Source: Allopontixanthobacter confluentis
Lineage (GTDB): Bacteria > Pseudomonadota > Alphaproteobacteria > Sphingomonadales > Sphingomonadaceae
Direction: 5' to 3'
Assembly (NCBI RefSeq): GCF_009827615.1
Contig: NZ_WTYU01000002.1
Location: 851,020 to 915,019 of the forward strand
Length of the DNA stretch: 64,000 nucleotides
Part shown: positions 7,789 through 16,038 of the stretch, piece after piece
How positions within the stretch are numbered: position 1 is the first letter of the stretch
Layout of the letters: each line of letters starts with the position of its first letter
Notes under the pieces: generated by a model
Databases searched by the model: none
What the model was told of the DNA's origin: nothing
The model's input: only the letters and a program-made list of their open reading frames with translations
Position numbers and translations under genes: made by a program

Positions 7789-8631
7789 ATGCGTATTTCG
7801 ACCTCCGTTCACACCTTGATGCTCCTGAGCCTTGCCGGCGCTGTATCGCTTGCCGCTGCAAGTCCGGCGGAGGCGCAGGAACGCGCGCCTTATGACGATG
7901 CAAAACTGGCAACGATCGGCGCCATTTTGCCGGATCCTGAGCTGGCCGATATGCGCGGCAAGTTCATGCGTCAGAATAATGTGTCATTTTTCGGCATAAG
8001 CTTGCTGACCAGCTGGCAGGATGCGCAAGGCATCACGACCAATGCGCGGCTGGTTTTCAACGTAGATTTTCTGAAACTGGGCACGGATGGAAAACCCACC
8101 CCGGCCCTGATGGTTGGCTGGCAGCGGGAAGGCGATCCGGCGATGGATGTGACCGACACCCATTCGGGATACGTCCCGCTCATGACGCCTGCCAATGTTT
8201 TGCCTGTCGGCGGGATCGGCACGCATCAGGGCGCGGCGCAGGCCAATGTCATTGCCGGAGCGAATAATCTGGCGCGCAACAACATGCAGATCGCCATTGT
8301 CCCTGCATCGGCAATTTCGGCTTTGTCGATGGCCGGACTGCAATCTGCTGATGGCACGACCAACATCGGCTTTGCAGATGGCGACCAGCTGCAGTTTCTC
8401 GCGGCAAACAACCAGATCGGCATTGTCATGACTGGCGGCGATGGGCTGGACAGTTCGCTACAGTCCCTGGGCAGCGATGTCGGGCAGATGCTGCAACAGA
8501 CCATGCTGAACACCAGCGGCAATTCCATCCTCAACTCAGCTTCCATCATCCTGGGGGCGGACAATTTTGCCCAGTCGCGCGGTGTCAGTCTGAATAGCGC
8601 GCTCAGCGCTATGAAGGGGCACGGATATTGA
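7789..8631 (+). CDS. Secreted protein in the FapE position
   Basis: The protein has 280 residues with a signal peptide (cleavage near PAEAQE). The early mature region, LADMRGKFMRQNN then VSFFGISLLTSWQDAQG, looks like a conserved short domain. The rest is Ala/Asn/Gly/Ser-rich with N-x-x-A-x-x-N patterns that recall the amyloid repeats (ANVIAGANNLARNNMQIA at about 152-169 and LGADNFAQSRGVSLNSALS near the end). No cysteine is present, unlike Pseudomonas FapE with its C-terminal CXC. It lies 12 bases after fapD, with GGAG before the start. It may be a minor fibre component or chaperone; assignment to FapE is by position only. Confidence 0.7.
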   Translation: MRISTSVHTLMLLSLAGAVSLAAASPAEAQERAPYDDAKLATIGAILPDPELADMRGKFMRQNNVSFFGISLLTSWQDAQGITTNARLVFNVDFLKLGTDGKPTPALMVGWQREGDPAMDVTDTHSGYVPLMTPANVLPVGGIGTHQGAAQANVIAGANNLARNNMQIAIVPASAISALSMAGLQSADGTTNIGFADGDQLQFLAANNQIGIVMTGGDGLDSSLQSLGSDVGQMLQQTMLNTSGNSILNSASIILGADNFAQSRGVSLNSALSAMKGHGY

Positions 8632-8662
8632 CTGAAATGTAAATCCCGGCGGGGGAAAACAG

Positions 8663-9253
8663 ATGAAGAAATCAATGCTGGCGGCCATGGCCGCAACCTT
8701 TATCGCTTCTGCGGCAAATGCTGCTGAGCCACACGACAACAGCTTTGCAGTGGAGGGCGCAGGTCGGTTCGACTGCGCCGCTTTCCTGACAGCGCGGCAG
8801 GATAAATCATCGGCTGAATATCAGCGCCTTATCGGCTTTGTCGAAGGCTATCTCAGCGCGGCGAACAGATATGAGCCCAACACATTCGACCTGACGCCGT
8901 GGCATAATGCCGCCGCGTTCGACATTATCCTGAATTCCCATTGCACCCAGCATGCGCAGGACACCGTCGTCAGCGTAGTTCAGCGCATGGTGACCGGCTT
9001 GCGGCCCGTTCGGGTGGCTCAGTTCTCGCCCCTGGTTGAGGTGGGCGATGCTAAGCACCGGGCGTTTGTTTACGAAGCAATCCTGCGCCGATCGCAGGCC
9101 GCCTTGAAAGTAAAGGGTCTCTACAAGGGCGAAGAAACCGGCAAGTTTACGCCCGAAATGCGCAATGCGCTGGCCGCCTTTCAGAAGCAGCATTCGCTGG
9201 ATGCCACAGGTGTTCCCGACCCGGCGACCCTATGGACTCTCCTCAATCCCTGA
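8663..9253 (+). CDS. Secreted protein with C-terminal peptidoglycan-binding domain, extra gene of the Fap-like operon
   Basis: The protein has 196 residues with a signal peptide (cleavage near AANAAE). Residues about 30-115 are a helical domain with two cysteines (FDCAAFL and NSHCTQH, likely a disulfide) and the motif IGFVEGYLSAANRY, resembling small periplasmic helical domains of the Rap1a/HdeA type. Residues about 145-196 fit a type 1 peptidoglycan-binding domain: LYKGEETGKFTPEMRNALAAF followed by TGVPDPATLWTLL. It is inserted between the FapE-position gene and the fapF-like gene; the Pseudomonas operon has no such gene. I infer a periplasmic anchor tying the export pore to the wall. Confidence 0.75.
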   Translation: MKKSMLAAMAATFIASAANAAEPHDNSFAVEGAGRFDCAAFLTARQDKSSAEYQRLIGFVEGYLSAANRYEPNTFDLTPWHNAAAFDIILNSHCTQHAQDTVVSVVQRMVTGLRPVRVAQFSPLVEVGDAKHRAFVYEAILRRSQAALKVKGLYKGEETGKFTPEMRNALAAFQKQHSLDATGVPDPATLWTLLNP

Positions 9254-9310
9254 ACTTTCAGACCCATACCAGTGCCGGCACGGCGGAGTAGCAAAACAGG
9301 AAGATTAAAC

Positions 9311-10741
9311 ATGCGCCATGATCTGACATCGAAAGCATCGATAATCGCTTCAGCGGTTGCCACATCAGGCGCGGCGATTTTCCTGCCGCCGTCAGCCTAT
9401 GCGCAGGATGCCCCTCTGACAGGCAGTGCCATGCAGTCTTCTGATGCAGATAGCCGCGCCGATGCGGAAATCATGTCACTGCGGGCGCAAGTCGCCATTC
9501 TCGAAGCCCGCGAGCAGGAAGCGCGCAGGCGAGTGCAGTCCCTCGAGGAACGTCTGTTGCGACTGGAACAGTTCGATGTAGAACCCATCACCGGCGATGA
9601 AGCGGCCGGCATTCGTGGTCGTTATGCGCAAGGTGAAGCACAAGCCCGGTCGTCAGATCCAGGATTCCGGCGCTTTCCCATGCCCGCGTTCGGCTTCCCC
9701 GAGCAGACGTCCAGTAATCTTGTCGTGCAGCAGCCTGAGCAAAACAATGATACAGCCGCCGTATCCGGAGTGGACCGCAAGGCCCCTGCGCCAACCACCG
9801 CGCAGGAAAATGTGACACAGCAGCAGCAAGGCACTTTCGGGCGACGGTTCGGTGTCGAACTGGGTGCATCCTATACCCATTTTAGCAATGCCAGAATCAA
9901 TCTCGACGGGTTTCTGGCGCTGGATGCCATTTTTCTGGGCACGATCAGTATTGACCAGATTAAAGCCGATATATTCACGCTTGAACCTTCGGTCGATCTC
10001 GGCCTGTCTGACCGGCTTTTCGTCGACGCCAGCCTGCCGATCCTCTCGCGCACGTCGAACTTCCAGTCGGGCGGTGCCGGCGGATCGGCAGCGGGCCTGG
10101 TTGAACGCACGGTCCATGGCACAGGTATTGGTGACGCCAGCGTAGGCCTGAGTTACCGGATGCTGGCGGAAACCACCGACTTGCCCGATGTCGTGCTCAA
10201 CGGAAGGGTTAAATTCCCTACCGGAAAGCATCCGTTCGGAATTGAGTTTACCGAAGTAGAAGGCAGCGAAGGCAACCTGTCGATCCCTGAACGGCTATCG
10301 TTCGGCACGGGCGTATATGGTGTGTCCCTCGGCTTTTCGATGCTCAAGACACTGGATCCGATGATTGTGTTCGGCAGTGCGACCTATTTTCACAATTTCA
10401 AACGCAGCTTTGCCGATATCGATGAAACGCCAGGTGATCAGCCCGGCAAGGTTAAATTGGGCGATGCCGTCCAGTTTGGTGCCGGCCTTGCCTTTGCGCT
10501 TAACGACAAATCGAGCATATCGATGTCCTACACCCAGCGCATTGTCGAGCGCACGCGCCTGACGCCCGATCTTCAGACTGACCGTTTCGTCGTTGGCAGC
10601 CAGGCCAATGTCGGCCTTGTGAATCTTGGTGCCACATTCTCGCTTGGCGAGAATGTGGCACTGGTGACAAATGTAGGCATAGGCCTGACAGACGACAGCC
10701 CGGACATGGCACTGAGCATCCGGGTTCCCTACCGTTTCTAG
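9311..10741 (+). CDS. fapF: FapF-like outer-membrane export channel with N-terminal coiled coil
   Basis: The protein has 476 residues with a signal peptide (cleavage near PSAYAQ). Residues about 51-88 form a heptad-patterned coiled coil (EIMSLRAQVAILEAREQEA and following). A disordered linker runs to about 175. Residues about 178-476 alternate in beta-barrel fashion and end in the outer-membrane signature VPYRF with terminal Phe. Coiled coil plus plug/linker plus barrel is the architecture of FapF, the pore that secretes FapB and FapC. A frame extends upstream to 9272, but ATG 9311 has ACAGGAAG before it and begins the signal peptide. Confidence 0.82.
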   Translation: MRHDLTSKASIIASAVATSGAAIFLPPSAYAQDAPLTGSAMQSSDADSRADAEIMSLRAQVAILEAREQEARRRVQSLEERLLRLEQFDVEPITGDEAAGIRGRYAQGEAQARSSDPGFRRFPMPAFGFPEQTSSNLVVQQPEQNNDTAAVSGVDRKAPAPTTAQENVTQQQQGTFGRRFGVELGASYTHFSNARINLDGFLALDAIFLGTISIDQIKADIFTLEPSVDLGLSDRLFVDASLPILSRTSNFQSGGAGGSAAGLVERTVHGTGIGDASVGLSYRMLAETTDLPDVVLNGRVKFPTGKHPFGIEFTEVEGSEGNLSIPERLSFGTGVYGVSLGFSMLKTLDPMIVFGSATYFHNFKRSFADIDETPGDQPGKVKLGDAVQFGAGLAFALNDKSSISMSYTQRIVERTRLTPDLQTDRFVVGSQANVGLVNLGATFSLGENVALVTNVGIGLTDDSPDMALSIRVPYRF

Positions 10742-10751
10742 AGGCTGGCTG

Positions 10752-10946
10752 ATGGGCCAAAACAAGGATAGCGCCAGGACAAAAACCAGGCGTTGTATTG
10801 TGGCAGAGATGGTGGGCGCCGACACAAAGCCGCAGCTTCCTGAATTGTCTATGACACAATTCATTCCTGGACCGCCTGCCAGCGGACATCAGCGCACGGA
10901 TGATGAAATATCGGCCTTGTCAGACAATTCTGACAGTATGCTTTAA
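10752..10946 (+). CDS. Possible small ORF at the tail of the Fap-like operon
   Basis: A 64-codon ORF begins 10 bases after the fapF stop, with AGAGG seven bases before ATG, and ends 19 bases before a strong terminator. The product is hydrophilic, has one Cys and no recognised domain. Placement between the last operon gene and the terminator favours it, but composition alone does not, so it may be chance. Confidence 0.3.
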   Translation: MGQNKDSARTKTRRCIVAEMVGADTKPQLPELSMTQFIPGPPASGHQRTDDEISALSDNSDSML

Positions 10947-10965
10947 GGGTCGCGACGCCGATTGG

Positions 10966-11002
10966 CTGCCGTTCGTTCACGCCATAAACAAACGGCAGTT
11001 TT
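10966..11002 (+). terminator. Rho-independent terminator of the Fap-like operon
   Basis: A 12-bp stem with one mismatch (CTGCCGTTCGTT 10966-10977; AACAAACGGCAG 10987-10998) and a 9-base loop is followed by TTTT at 10999-11002. Confidence 0.75.
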
Positions 11003-11410
11003 ATGCCCGTTACGTCATCCTGGATCATTTGGCAGAAACCAAGAGAAGGCCGTCTGGAATGGACCAGATTGTCGACAATCCGACGAGCGCTTGACTAGCC
11101 GATCGCAGCCTGCGTTGTTGCCGCAAAGTAGCATCTGGTGGAGCGATGGCTTTCCAAGCCATTGCATGGTTTCAAGCCGTGATGGAATGGGGCTACGCGT
11201 AATCGCGGCAGGCGGAAAAGCTACCGCGACTGATACTTCCAGCGCGCCCATTCATACTGCCCAGCACCCGATATCTCTGCCAAGAGCCGCAACCCAAGTC
11301 GTCCAGCCTGCCGATGGAAGCACTGCGCCAAGACCATCTATGCGTAACGGCGACGTGGTAGCGGGAGAGCATGGGCGATAAAAAATAGCAGGGCGACCAG
11401 GAGAGTGGGT
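11003..11410. other. Non-coding remainder of the inserted block
   Basis: No domain, tRNA, transposase fragment or repeat could be supported here. Short overlapping frames on both strands lack ribosome sites and family resemblance. Confidence 0.5.
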
Positions 11411-11662
11411 TCAAGCAACGCGATTGGCAGCAATGATATCAATGCCACTGTAGACCCACGGTAGGGCCCGTATTGGGGCAATAATGCTGGTAGCCACGCC
11501 GCAGGCCCCGATGGTCGCGACCGCATCCATGAGTATGTCAGGGACTGAAGTCAGGCCGAGCATGCGGGTGACAACCCGCCTGGTCGCATCACCATTGAAC
11601 AGCGCACTGCCACCAACCGCCAGACATGCGATTGCGAAAAGGCAAAGAGGGTGAGCAGTCAT
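11411..11662 (-). CDS. Small two-helix membrane protein, unknown
   Basis: The 83-residue protein has hydrophobic stretches at about residues 5-22 (LCLFAIACLAVGGSALF) and 45-62. Its ATG overlaps the TGA of the upstream minus-strand ORF (ATGA at 11659-11662), the sign of a coupled pair. I recognise no family. It lies inside the inserted block, opposite in direction to the amyloid operon, close to the right junction. Confidence 0.5.
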   Translation of the reverse strand: MTAHPLCLFAIACLAVGGSALFNGDATRRVVTRMLGLTSVPDILMDAVATIGACGVATSIIAPIRALPWVYSGIDIIAANRVA

Positions 11663-11880
11663 TTCGCACCGCGCAAAATGCCATGGGGAAATGATGAAAA
11701 ACCGATCATACCGGCAGGTGGCGCAATCAAAATGAGGGCCGTGAGATCCAATTCGGTTTTGAAGTATGCTGCCATGCTGCCATGCTGGCCTCGGCCTAGT
11801 CTTTGTATGATGCGCACCTCGATGTATTCGCGCCGGGCGACTATCTCTTGCAGGTTCAATGAAGCATCTGTCTTGAACAT
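11659..11880 (-). CDS. Small membrane protein, possibly truncated at the island junction
   Basis: The 73-residue frame from ATG 11880 has a charged N-terminal half ([20 protein letters not shown]) and one hydrophobic helix ([18 protein letters not shown]). It is coupled by ATGA overlap to the next minus-strand gene. The start lies only about 45 bases from where native dut sequence resumes, so the gene may have lost its 5' part when the block was inserted. Function unknown. Confidence 0.45.
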   Translation of the reverse strand: MFKTDASLNLQEIVARREYIEVRIIQRLGRGQHGSMAAYFKTELDLTALILIAPPAGMIGFSSFPHGILRGAK

Positions 11881-11925
11881 CAGCGGCAACGGTCTTCCCG
11901 GCAGACGGTCGGCCAAAAGCTGACG

Positions 11926-12078
11926 GCGCCATTCGATATCGAGCGCGGCGACCGCGTGGCGCAGCTGGTGCTGGCTCCTGTGACACAGGCCCGCTGGGAA
12001 GAAGTGGCCACGCTGGACGAAACAGAACGGGGCCACAGCGGCTTTGGATCAACCGGCGGGCACGCCAGGCTGGTCTGA
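11926..12078 (+). pseudogene. dut: 3' remnant of the native dut gene
   Basis: Fifty in-frame codons ending at TGA 12076-12078 read [19 protein letters not shown] and continue to [14 protein letters not shown]. These are dUTPase motifs 4 and 5 with the C-terminal arm. Motifs 1-3 are missing. With the 5' remnant at 2616 this shows one dut interrupted, and its middle lost, by the intervening block. Confidence 0.88.
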
Positions 12079-12134
12079 CGGCCTGAAATTCGCAAATCAA
12101 CCGTTTAATAAGGTTTTTGCGGCGCACCATCGGC

Positions 12135-12392
12135 ATGAGCGAGATCATCTCCCTGTTTGCCGCGATGCTGCTGAAAGTGGGCTTTGTGCTGTTTGCGGCC
12201 AATGAAATTCGCGGCGCGATACTGGCCGGGCCAGTGCTTTACGGCATTTACCAGTCCGGCGGCACGCTGGTGGCCATCTGGTTGGGCGTATGTTCGCTGG
12301 CCGGGATTGCCTTATCCCTACTGGTGCCGCTGGTGGCCGCCAAAAAGTTCAAGCGTTACAGCGCAGCACGCGGCGCCGCCCGCGCGGCCTGA
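12135..12392 (+). CDS. Small inner-membrane protein
   Basis: The 85-residue protein has two or three hydrophobic helices (about 5-24, 27-45 and 48-68) and an Arg/Ala-rich tail. ATG 12135 is preferred to TTG 12117. It lies 56 bases after the native dut 3' remnant, so it was probably the next gene of the ancestral ubiB-coaBC-dut operon. Function unknown. Confidence 0.6.
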   Translation: MSEIISLFAAMLLKVGFVLFAANEIRGAILAGPVLYGIYQSGGTLVAIWLGVCSLAGIALSLLVPLVAAKKFKRYSAARGAARAA

Positions 12393-12418
12393 CCCCGGTT
12401 TTCTGTTACTGACACAAA

Positions 12419-12458
12419 AAAGGCGGACCTTTCCAGGCCCGCCTTTCTGATTTTTTTG
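12419..12458. terminator. Bidirectional terminator between convergent genes
   Basis: AAAGGCGG (12419-12426) pairs with CCGCCTTT (12439-12446), extended by CCT/AGG toward the loop. A seven-T run lies at 12451-12457. It serves the + strand membrane gene and could serve the minus-strand gene ending at 12471. Confidence 0.75.
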
Positions 12459-12470
12459 GAGTGCAGCCGG

Positions 12471-13175
12471 TCAGTCGATGCGGCGCACGGTCTTTTTTTC
12501 CGGCGCGATCGAAATCCGCACTGTCTCGCCTGAATTGCCGGGGAAATCGGTAAACATCGCTTCAACGAGGTTCGGCACCAGATATTGCAAACGGTCGGAT
12601 GTGGACATGGCCTGCGCCTTGCCTTCGAACAGGCGTTCGCCATCCGCACGGTCGATCTTCATGTCGATGCCGCTGGTGTAGACGGTGTAACTGGTCACTT
12701 CCGGCCCGCCAAAGAACGGATCGTAATAGCCATAGCCCCACGCCCTGCTGCGGAACGAACCGGGGTAAAAGCCCCTGCGGGAATAGGGCGAATAAAAGCC
12801 CCTGCGGCCATAGCCATACCATGGGCTGTAGAACGGGTCCTGAAACCCGGTTGTGCGAAGCCGCTCGCGGCCCTTGTCCACGCCATAATCAAACCGGACG
12901 AGCAGATTGGCACTTTCCGGTGCTGCCTGTACATAGCCGAGGCGTTCCATCTGGGTTTCGACCAGATCTGCATATTGCGAAAATTCCAGCCCGCCTGCCA
13001 TCGCAGGATCATCTGCCACCACGGCAAAAGTCTGGCCCGAAGGCGCTGGAAGCTGGCTCTGGAAACGGGAAACATCCGCCTTGAACGGCGTGGCGCAGGC
13101 AGCAAGGCTGGCCAGCAGCAGCGGAACAGACGCCAGTTTCAGGATGCGACCTGCGGAATTGGTCTTCTTCGTCAT
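12471..13175 (-). CDS. DUF4136-family lipoprotein
   Basis: The 234-residue protein has a lipobox at its N-terminus (SLAACATPF, Cys near residue 27). The DUF4136 fold follows: FAVVADDPAMAGGLEFSQYA, then a YVQAAPESANLLVRFDYG segment. A Tyr/Gly/Arg/Phe-rich insert (about residues 115-155, with repeated RRGFYSPYSRRGFYP-type sequence) interrupts the domain. Family members are outer-membrane or periplasmic lipoproteins of unknown role. It is transcribed alone, convergent with the preceding gene. Confidence 0.8.
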   Translation of the reverse strand: MTKKTNSAGRILKLASVPLLLASLAACATPFKADVSRFQSQLPAPSGQTFAVVADDPAMAGGLEFSQYADLVETQMERLGYVQAAPESANLLVRFDYGVDKGRERLRTTGFQDPFYSPWYGYGRRGFYSPYSRRGFYPGSFRSRAWGYGYYDPFFGGPEVTSYTVYTSGIDMKIDRADGERLFEGKAQAMSTSDRLQYLVPNLVEAMFTDFPGNSGETVRISIAPEKKTVRRID

Positions 13176-13338
13176 GGGAAACCTTTCGAAACGTGCAAAA
13201 GCAGCGCGTCCGCCCCTAAGCCCGGCCGCAAGCTGTCATCGATAGGGCGTGTTGTAAAGCAGACTGGCTGAACCGCCTTTGAATGGGCGGGTTAACAAAT
13301 GTTTGGAAATGCAGCCGTTTTGACCGCCAAGCAGCCCG

Positions 13339-13371
13339 TCAATTTAGCCCATCAATTTAGCCCATCAATTT
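13339..13371 (+). repeat. 13-bp tandem repeat
   Basis: TCAATTTAGCCCA occurs at 13339-13351 and 13352-13364, with a partial third copy to 13371, just downstream of the trpS stop. Confidence 0.85.
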
Positions 13372-13383
13372 AACGGCGCCAAT

Positions 13384-14400
13384 TCAGCCCCGTACCAGAC
13401 CCAGCGCATCATAGGCGGCCTTCAATGTGGGGCTGCCCAACTCGCGCGCTTTGGCAGCGCCCTTGGCCAGAATGGCATCCAGCGATTCGCGGTCCTGTTT
13501 CAATTCGTTGAAGCGTTTGGAAATGGGTGCCAGCGTTTCGATCAGCACTTCTCCCAGCGCAGGTTTGAATTTGCCGAACCCTTCGCCGCCAAAGGTGCGC
13601 AGGATCGAATCGACGCTTTCGCCGGTCACAGCGGCATAAATGGTCACCAGGTTCTGCGCTTCGGGCCGGCCTGCCAGACCGCCTTTTTCAGAAGGTAGAG
13701 GCTCGGCATCGGATTTTGCCTTCTTGACCGCCTTCATGATCGTGTCGGCATCGTCCGACAGGTTGATCCGGCTGCGTTCGGAAGGGTCGGATTTGCTCAT
13801 CTTGGCCATTCCGTCGCGCAGGCTCATGATGCGTGCGGCTTCTGGCGGCACGATGGGTTCGGGCATGGTGAAAACGGGGGCTTTTTCGGCGCAGAAATCA
13901 TTATTGAACTTCTGGGCAATGTCGCGTGCCAGTTCCAGATGCTGCTTCTGGTCATCGCCCACCGGCACATGGGTTGCCTGATACAGCAATACGTCGGCGG
14001 CCTGCAGCACGGGGTAGGTAAACAGCGCGATGCTGGCGCCTTCGCGGTTCTGGCCGGACTTGTCCTTGAACTGGGTCATCCGGTTCAGCCAGCCCATCCG
14101 CGCCGTGCCATTCAGCAGCCATTGCAGTTCTGCATGGGCGGGAACCTGCGCCTGATTGAACAGCACGGATTTTGCCGGATCAATCCCGCAGGCGACCAGT
14201 GCCGCGGTCATTTCCAGCGTGCCGGCGCGCAGGTCTGCCGGATTATGCGGCATGGAAATGGCATGTAGATCCGCCAGGAAAAACAGGCATTCGCTGCCGT
14301 CCTTCATGGTGTCCTGCATCCGCACCCAATTGCGGATCGCCCCCAGGTAATTGCCAAGGTGGAGATTGCCCGTGGGCTGGATACCGGAAACGACGCGCAT
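13384..14400 (-). CDS. trpS: Tryptophanyl-tRNA synthetase
   Basis: TrpS charges tRNA-Trp in the cytoplasm. The 338-residue protein, normal for the family, starts with RVVSGIQPTGNLHLGNYLGA, containing the HIGH-type signature. It contains the KMSKSDPS loop at about residue 199 and the DLHAISMP region of the Rossmann fold. It lies 21 bases downstream of murJ on the same strand and may be co-transcribed with it. Confidence 0.97.
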   Translation of the reverse strand: MRVVSGIQPTGNLHLGNYLGAIRNWVRMQDTMKDGSECLFFLADLHAISMPHNPADLRAGTLEMTAALVACGIDPAKSVLFNQAQVPAHAELQWLLNGTARMGWLNRMTQFKDKSGQNREGASIALFTYPVLQAADVLLYQATHVPVGDDQKQHLELARDIAQKFNNDFCAEKAPVFTMPEPIVPPEAARIMSLRDGMAKMSKSDPSERSRINLSDDADTIMKAVKKAKSDAEPLPSEKGGLAGRPEAQNLVTIYAAVTGESVDSILRTFGGEGFGKFKPALGEVLIETLAPISKRFNELKQDRESLDAILAKGAAKARELGSPTLKAAYDALGLVRG

Positions 14401-14421
14401 GATGTTCTCTCAGATTACCCC

Positions 14422-15993
14422 TTAGCCGGGGCGATTGACCAATTGCCGGATTGTGGCGCGGTTGACCACGCCCAGCATGATGGCTGCCGCGAAGTAGACA
14501 GCAGCGCCTGTCAGCACAAGCGCAAGGATGGAGCCGACGCGCTGGCCGATGTTGCCTGCATACCATTCGCTGCCCACCGGCATGGCAAAATAGAGCGCCG
14601 CGCCCATCAGCGCAGCAGCGATGCCAATTCTGAGAATCCGGCTGACGGCCTGCCCACCAATGCGGAAATATCCCTTCCGCGTCAGCAGCACGTAAAGAAG
14701 GGTGGCATTGCACCATGCAGCCGCAGACCCTGCCAGCGCCAGGCCGACAACGCCCAGGCGCGGCACCAGCATGAAATTCAGCCCGATATTGAGCAGCAAT
14801 GAGGCAAGCGCGGTAAAGACCGGCGTCCGCGTATCCTTGCGGGCAAAGAAATTGGGTACCAGCACCTTGATCAGCACATAGGCAGGCAGGCCCACCACCA
14901 GCGCGGACACCACGGCGCCGGTGGCGATGGAATCCGCCAGAGTATATGCGCCGCCTGTGTAGAATGCGCGGGTAAAGGCGCTGCCGGTAACAAACAGCGC
15001 CACAGCGGCGGGCACCGTCAGCAGCATGGCCAGTTCCACCGCATTGCTTTGCAGGCGGGAGGCCGCGTTCCCTTCATCATTGGCAATATGGCGGGACAGG
15101 GCAGGCAGGATGGCCGTGCCCAGCGCAATGCCGATAATGCCCAGCGGCAGCTGGTTCAGCCGGTCCCCCATGGCCAGGAAAGTATAGGCACCATCAGGCA
15201 GGGTGGAGAGGAAGAACAGGTCGATAAACCGGCTGATCTGATAGACACCGGCGCCAAATACGGCGGGCAGGATCAGTATGCCCAACTCCTTCACGCCCTT
15301 GGTCAGGCGCGGGGCGCGCAGTGTCATGCGGAAGCCTGATCGGTAGGACCACATGGCCAGCCACAGCAATTGCAGCAGGCCCGAAATGGTGACCGCGATG
15401 GCCAGATAGACGCCCGTTTGCCGCCGCGCTTCCATCCCGTCGCCCAGCGTCATGCCGATCAGCAGTGCGGTAATGAGGCAGATGTTGAGCATGATCGGCG
15501 CCGCAGCTGCCGCAGCAAAGCGGGACAGGCTGTTGAGAATGGCGGCAAACAGCGTCGCCAGGCTCATGAAGAACAGATAGGGGAAGGCAACCCGCGCCAT
15601 CAGCACCGCGAGGTCGAATAATTTGGGGTCGGAGGATATGCCTTCATTGGCAAACAGGCCGGCAATCCAAGGCATCGCAATCAGCGCCAGCGCGCCGAAC
15701 ACGATCAGAATGGGAATCAGAAACGCCAGCACCTGTTCGGCGAACAGGCGCGCTTCGCTGATATCATCGCCATTGGTCATGCGCCGGTTGAACAGCGGCA
15801 CGAAGGCAGAGGCAAAGGCCCCTTCGGCAAACAGGCGGCGGAAGATGTTGGGCAGCTGAAACGCCAGCTGCCACGCATCGCCCACGCCGCCTGCGCCCAG
15901 CACGCGGGCCAGCAGAATATCGCGCACGAAACCGAAAAGGCGGCTGACCAGGGTCAGACCGCCAATCGTGCCGACGTTTTTCAGAAGGCTCAT
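14422..15993 (-). CDS. murJ: Lipid II flippase MurJ (MviN)
   Basis: This 523-residue polytopic membrane protein of the MOP superfamily moves lipid II across the inner membrane for peptidoglycan synthesis. The N-terminus SRLFGFVRDILLARVLGAG and the following DAWQLAFQLPNIFRRLFAEG are the MviN signature. About 14 hydrophobic segments are visible. The downstream neighbour is trpS and the upstream neighbour secB, both on the same strand. Confidence 0.97.
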   Translation of the reverse strand: MSLLKNVGTIGGLTLVSRLFGFVRDILLARVLGAGGVGDAWQLAFQLPNIFRRLFAEGAFASAFVPLFNRRMTNGDDISEARLFAEQVLAFLIPILIVFGALALIAMPWIAGLFANEGISSDPKLFDLAVLMARVAFPYLFFMSLATLFAAILNSLSRFAAAAAAPIMLNICLITALLIGMTLGDGMEARRQTGVYLAIAVTISGLLQLLWLAMWSYRSGFRMTLRAPRLTKGVKELGILILPAVFGAGVYQISRFIDLFFLSTLPDGAYTFLAMGDRLNQLPLGIIGIALGTAILPALSRHIANDEGNAASRLQSNAVELAMLLTVPAAVALFVTGSAFTRAFYTGGAYTLADSIATGAVVSALVVGLPAYVLIKVLVPNFFARKDTRTPVFTALASLLLNIGLNFMLVPRLGVVGLALAGSAAAWCNATLLYVLLTRKGYFRIGGQAVSRILRIGIAAALMGAALYFAMPVGSEWYAGNIGQRVGSILALVLTGAAVYFAAAIMLGVVNRATIRQLVNRPG

Positions 15994-16038
15994 CTACCGG
16001 GCCTGCGGTTTTTCAAGGTCAGGCAAGGTGGGGCAGGG

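Noticed and set aside
2616-12078. Prophage or integrative element as the origin of the block
   Set aside because: No integrase, recombinase, phage structural gene, tRNA target or flanking repeat is visible, so the mechanism of insertion is left open.
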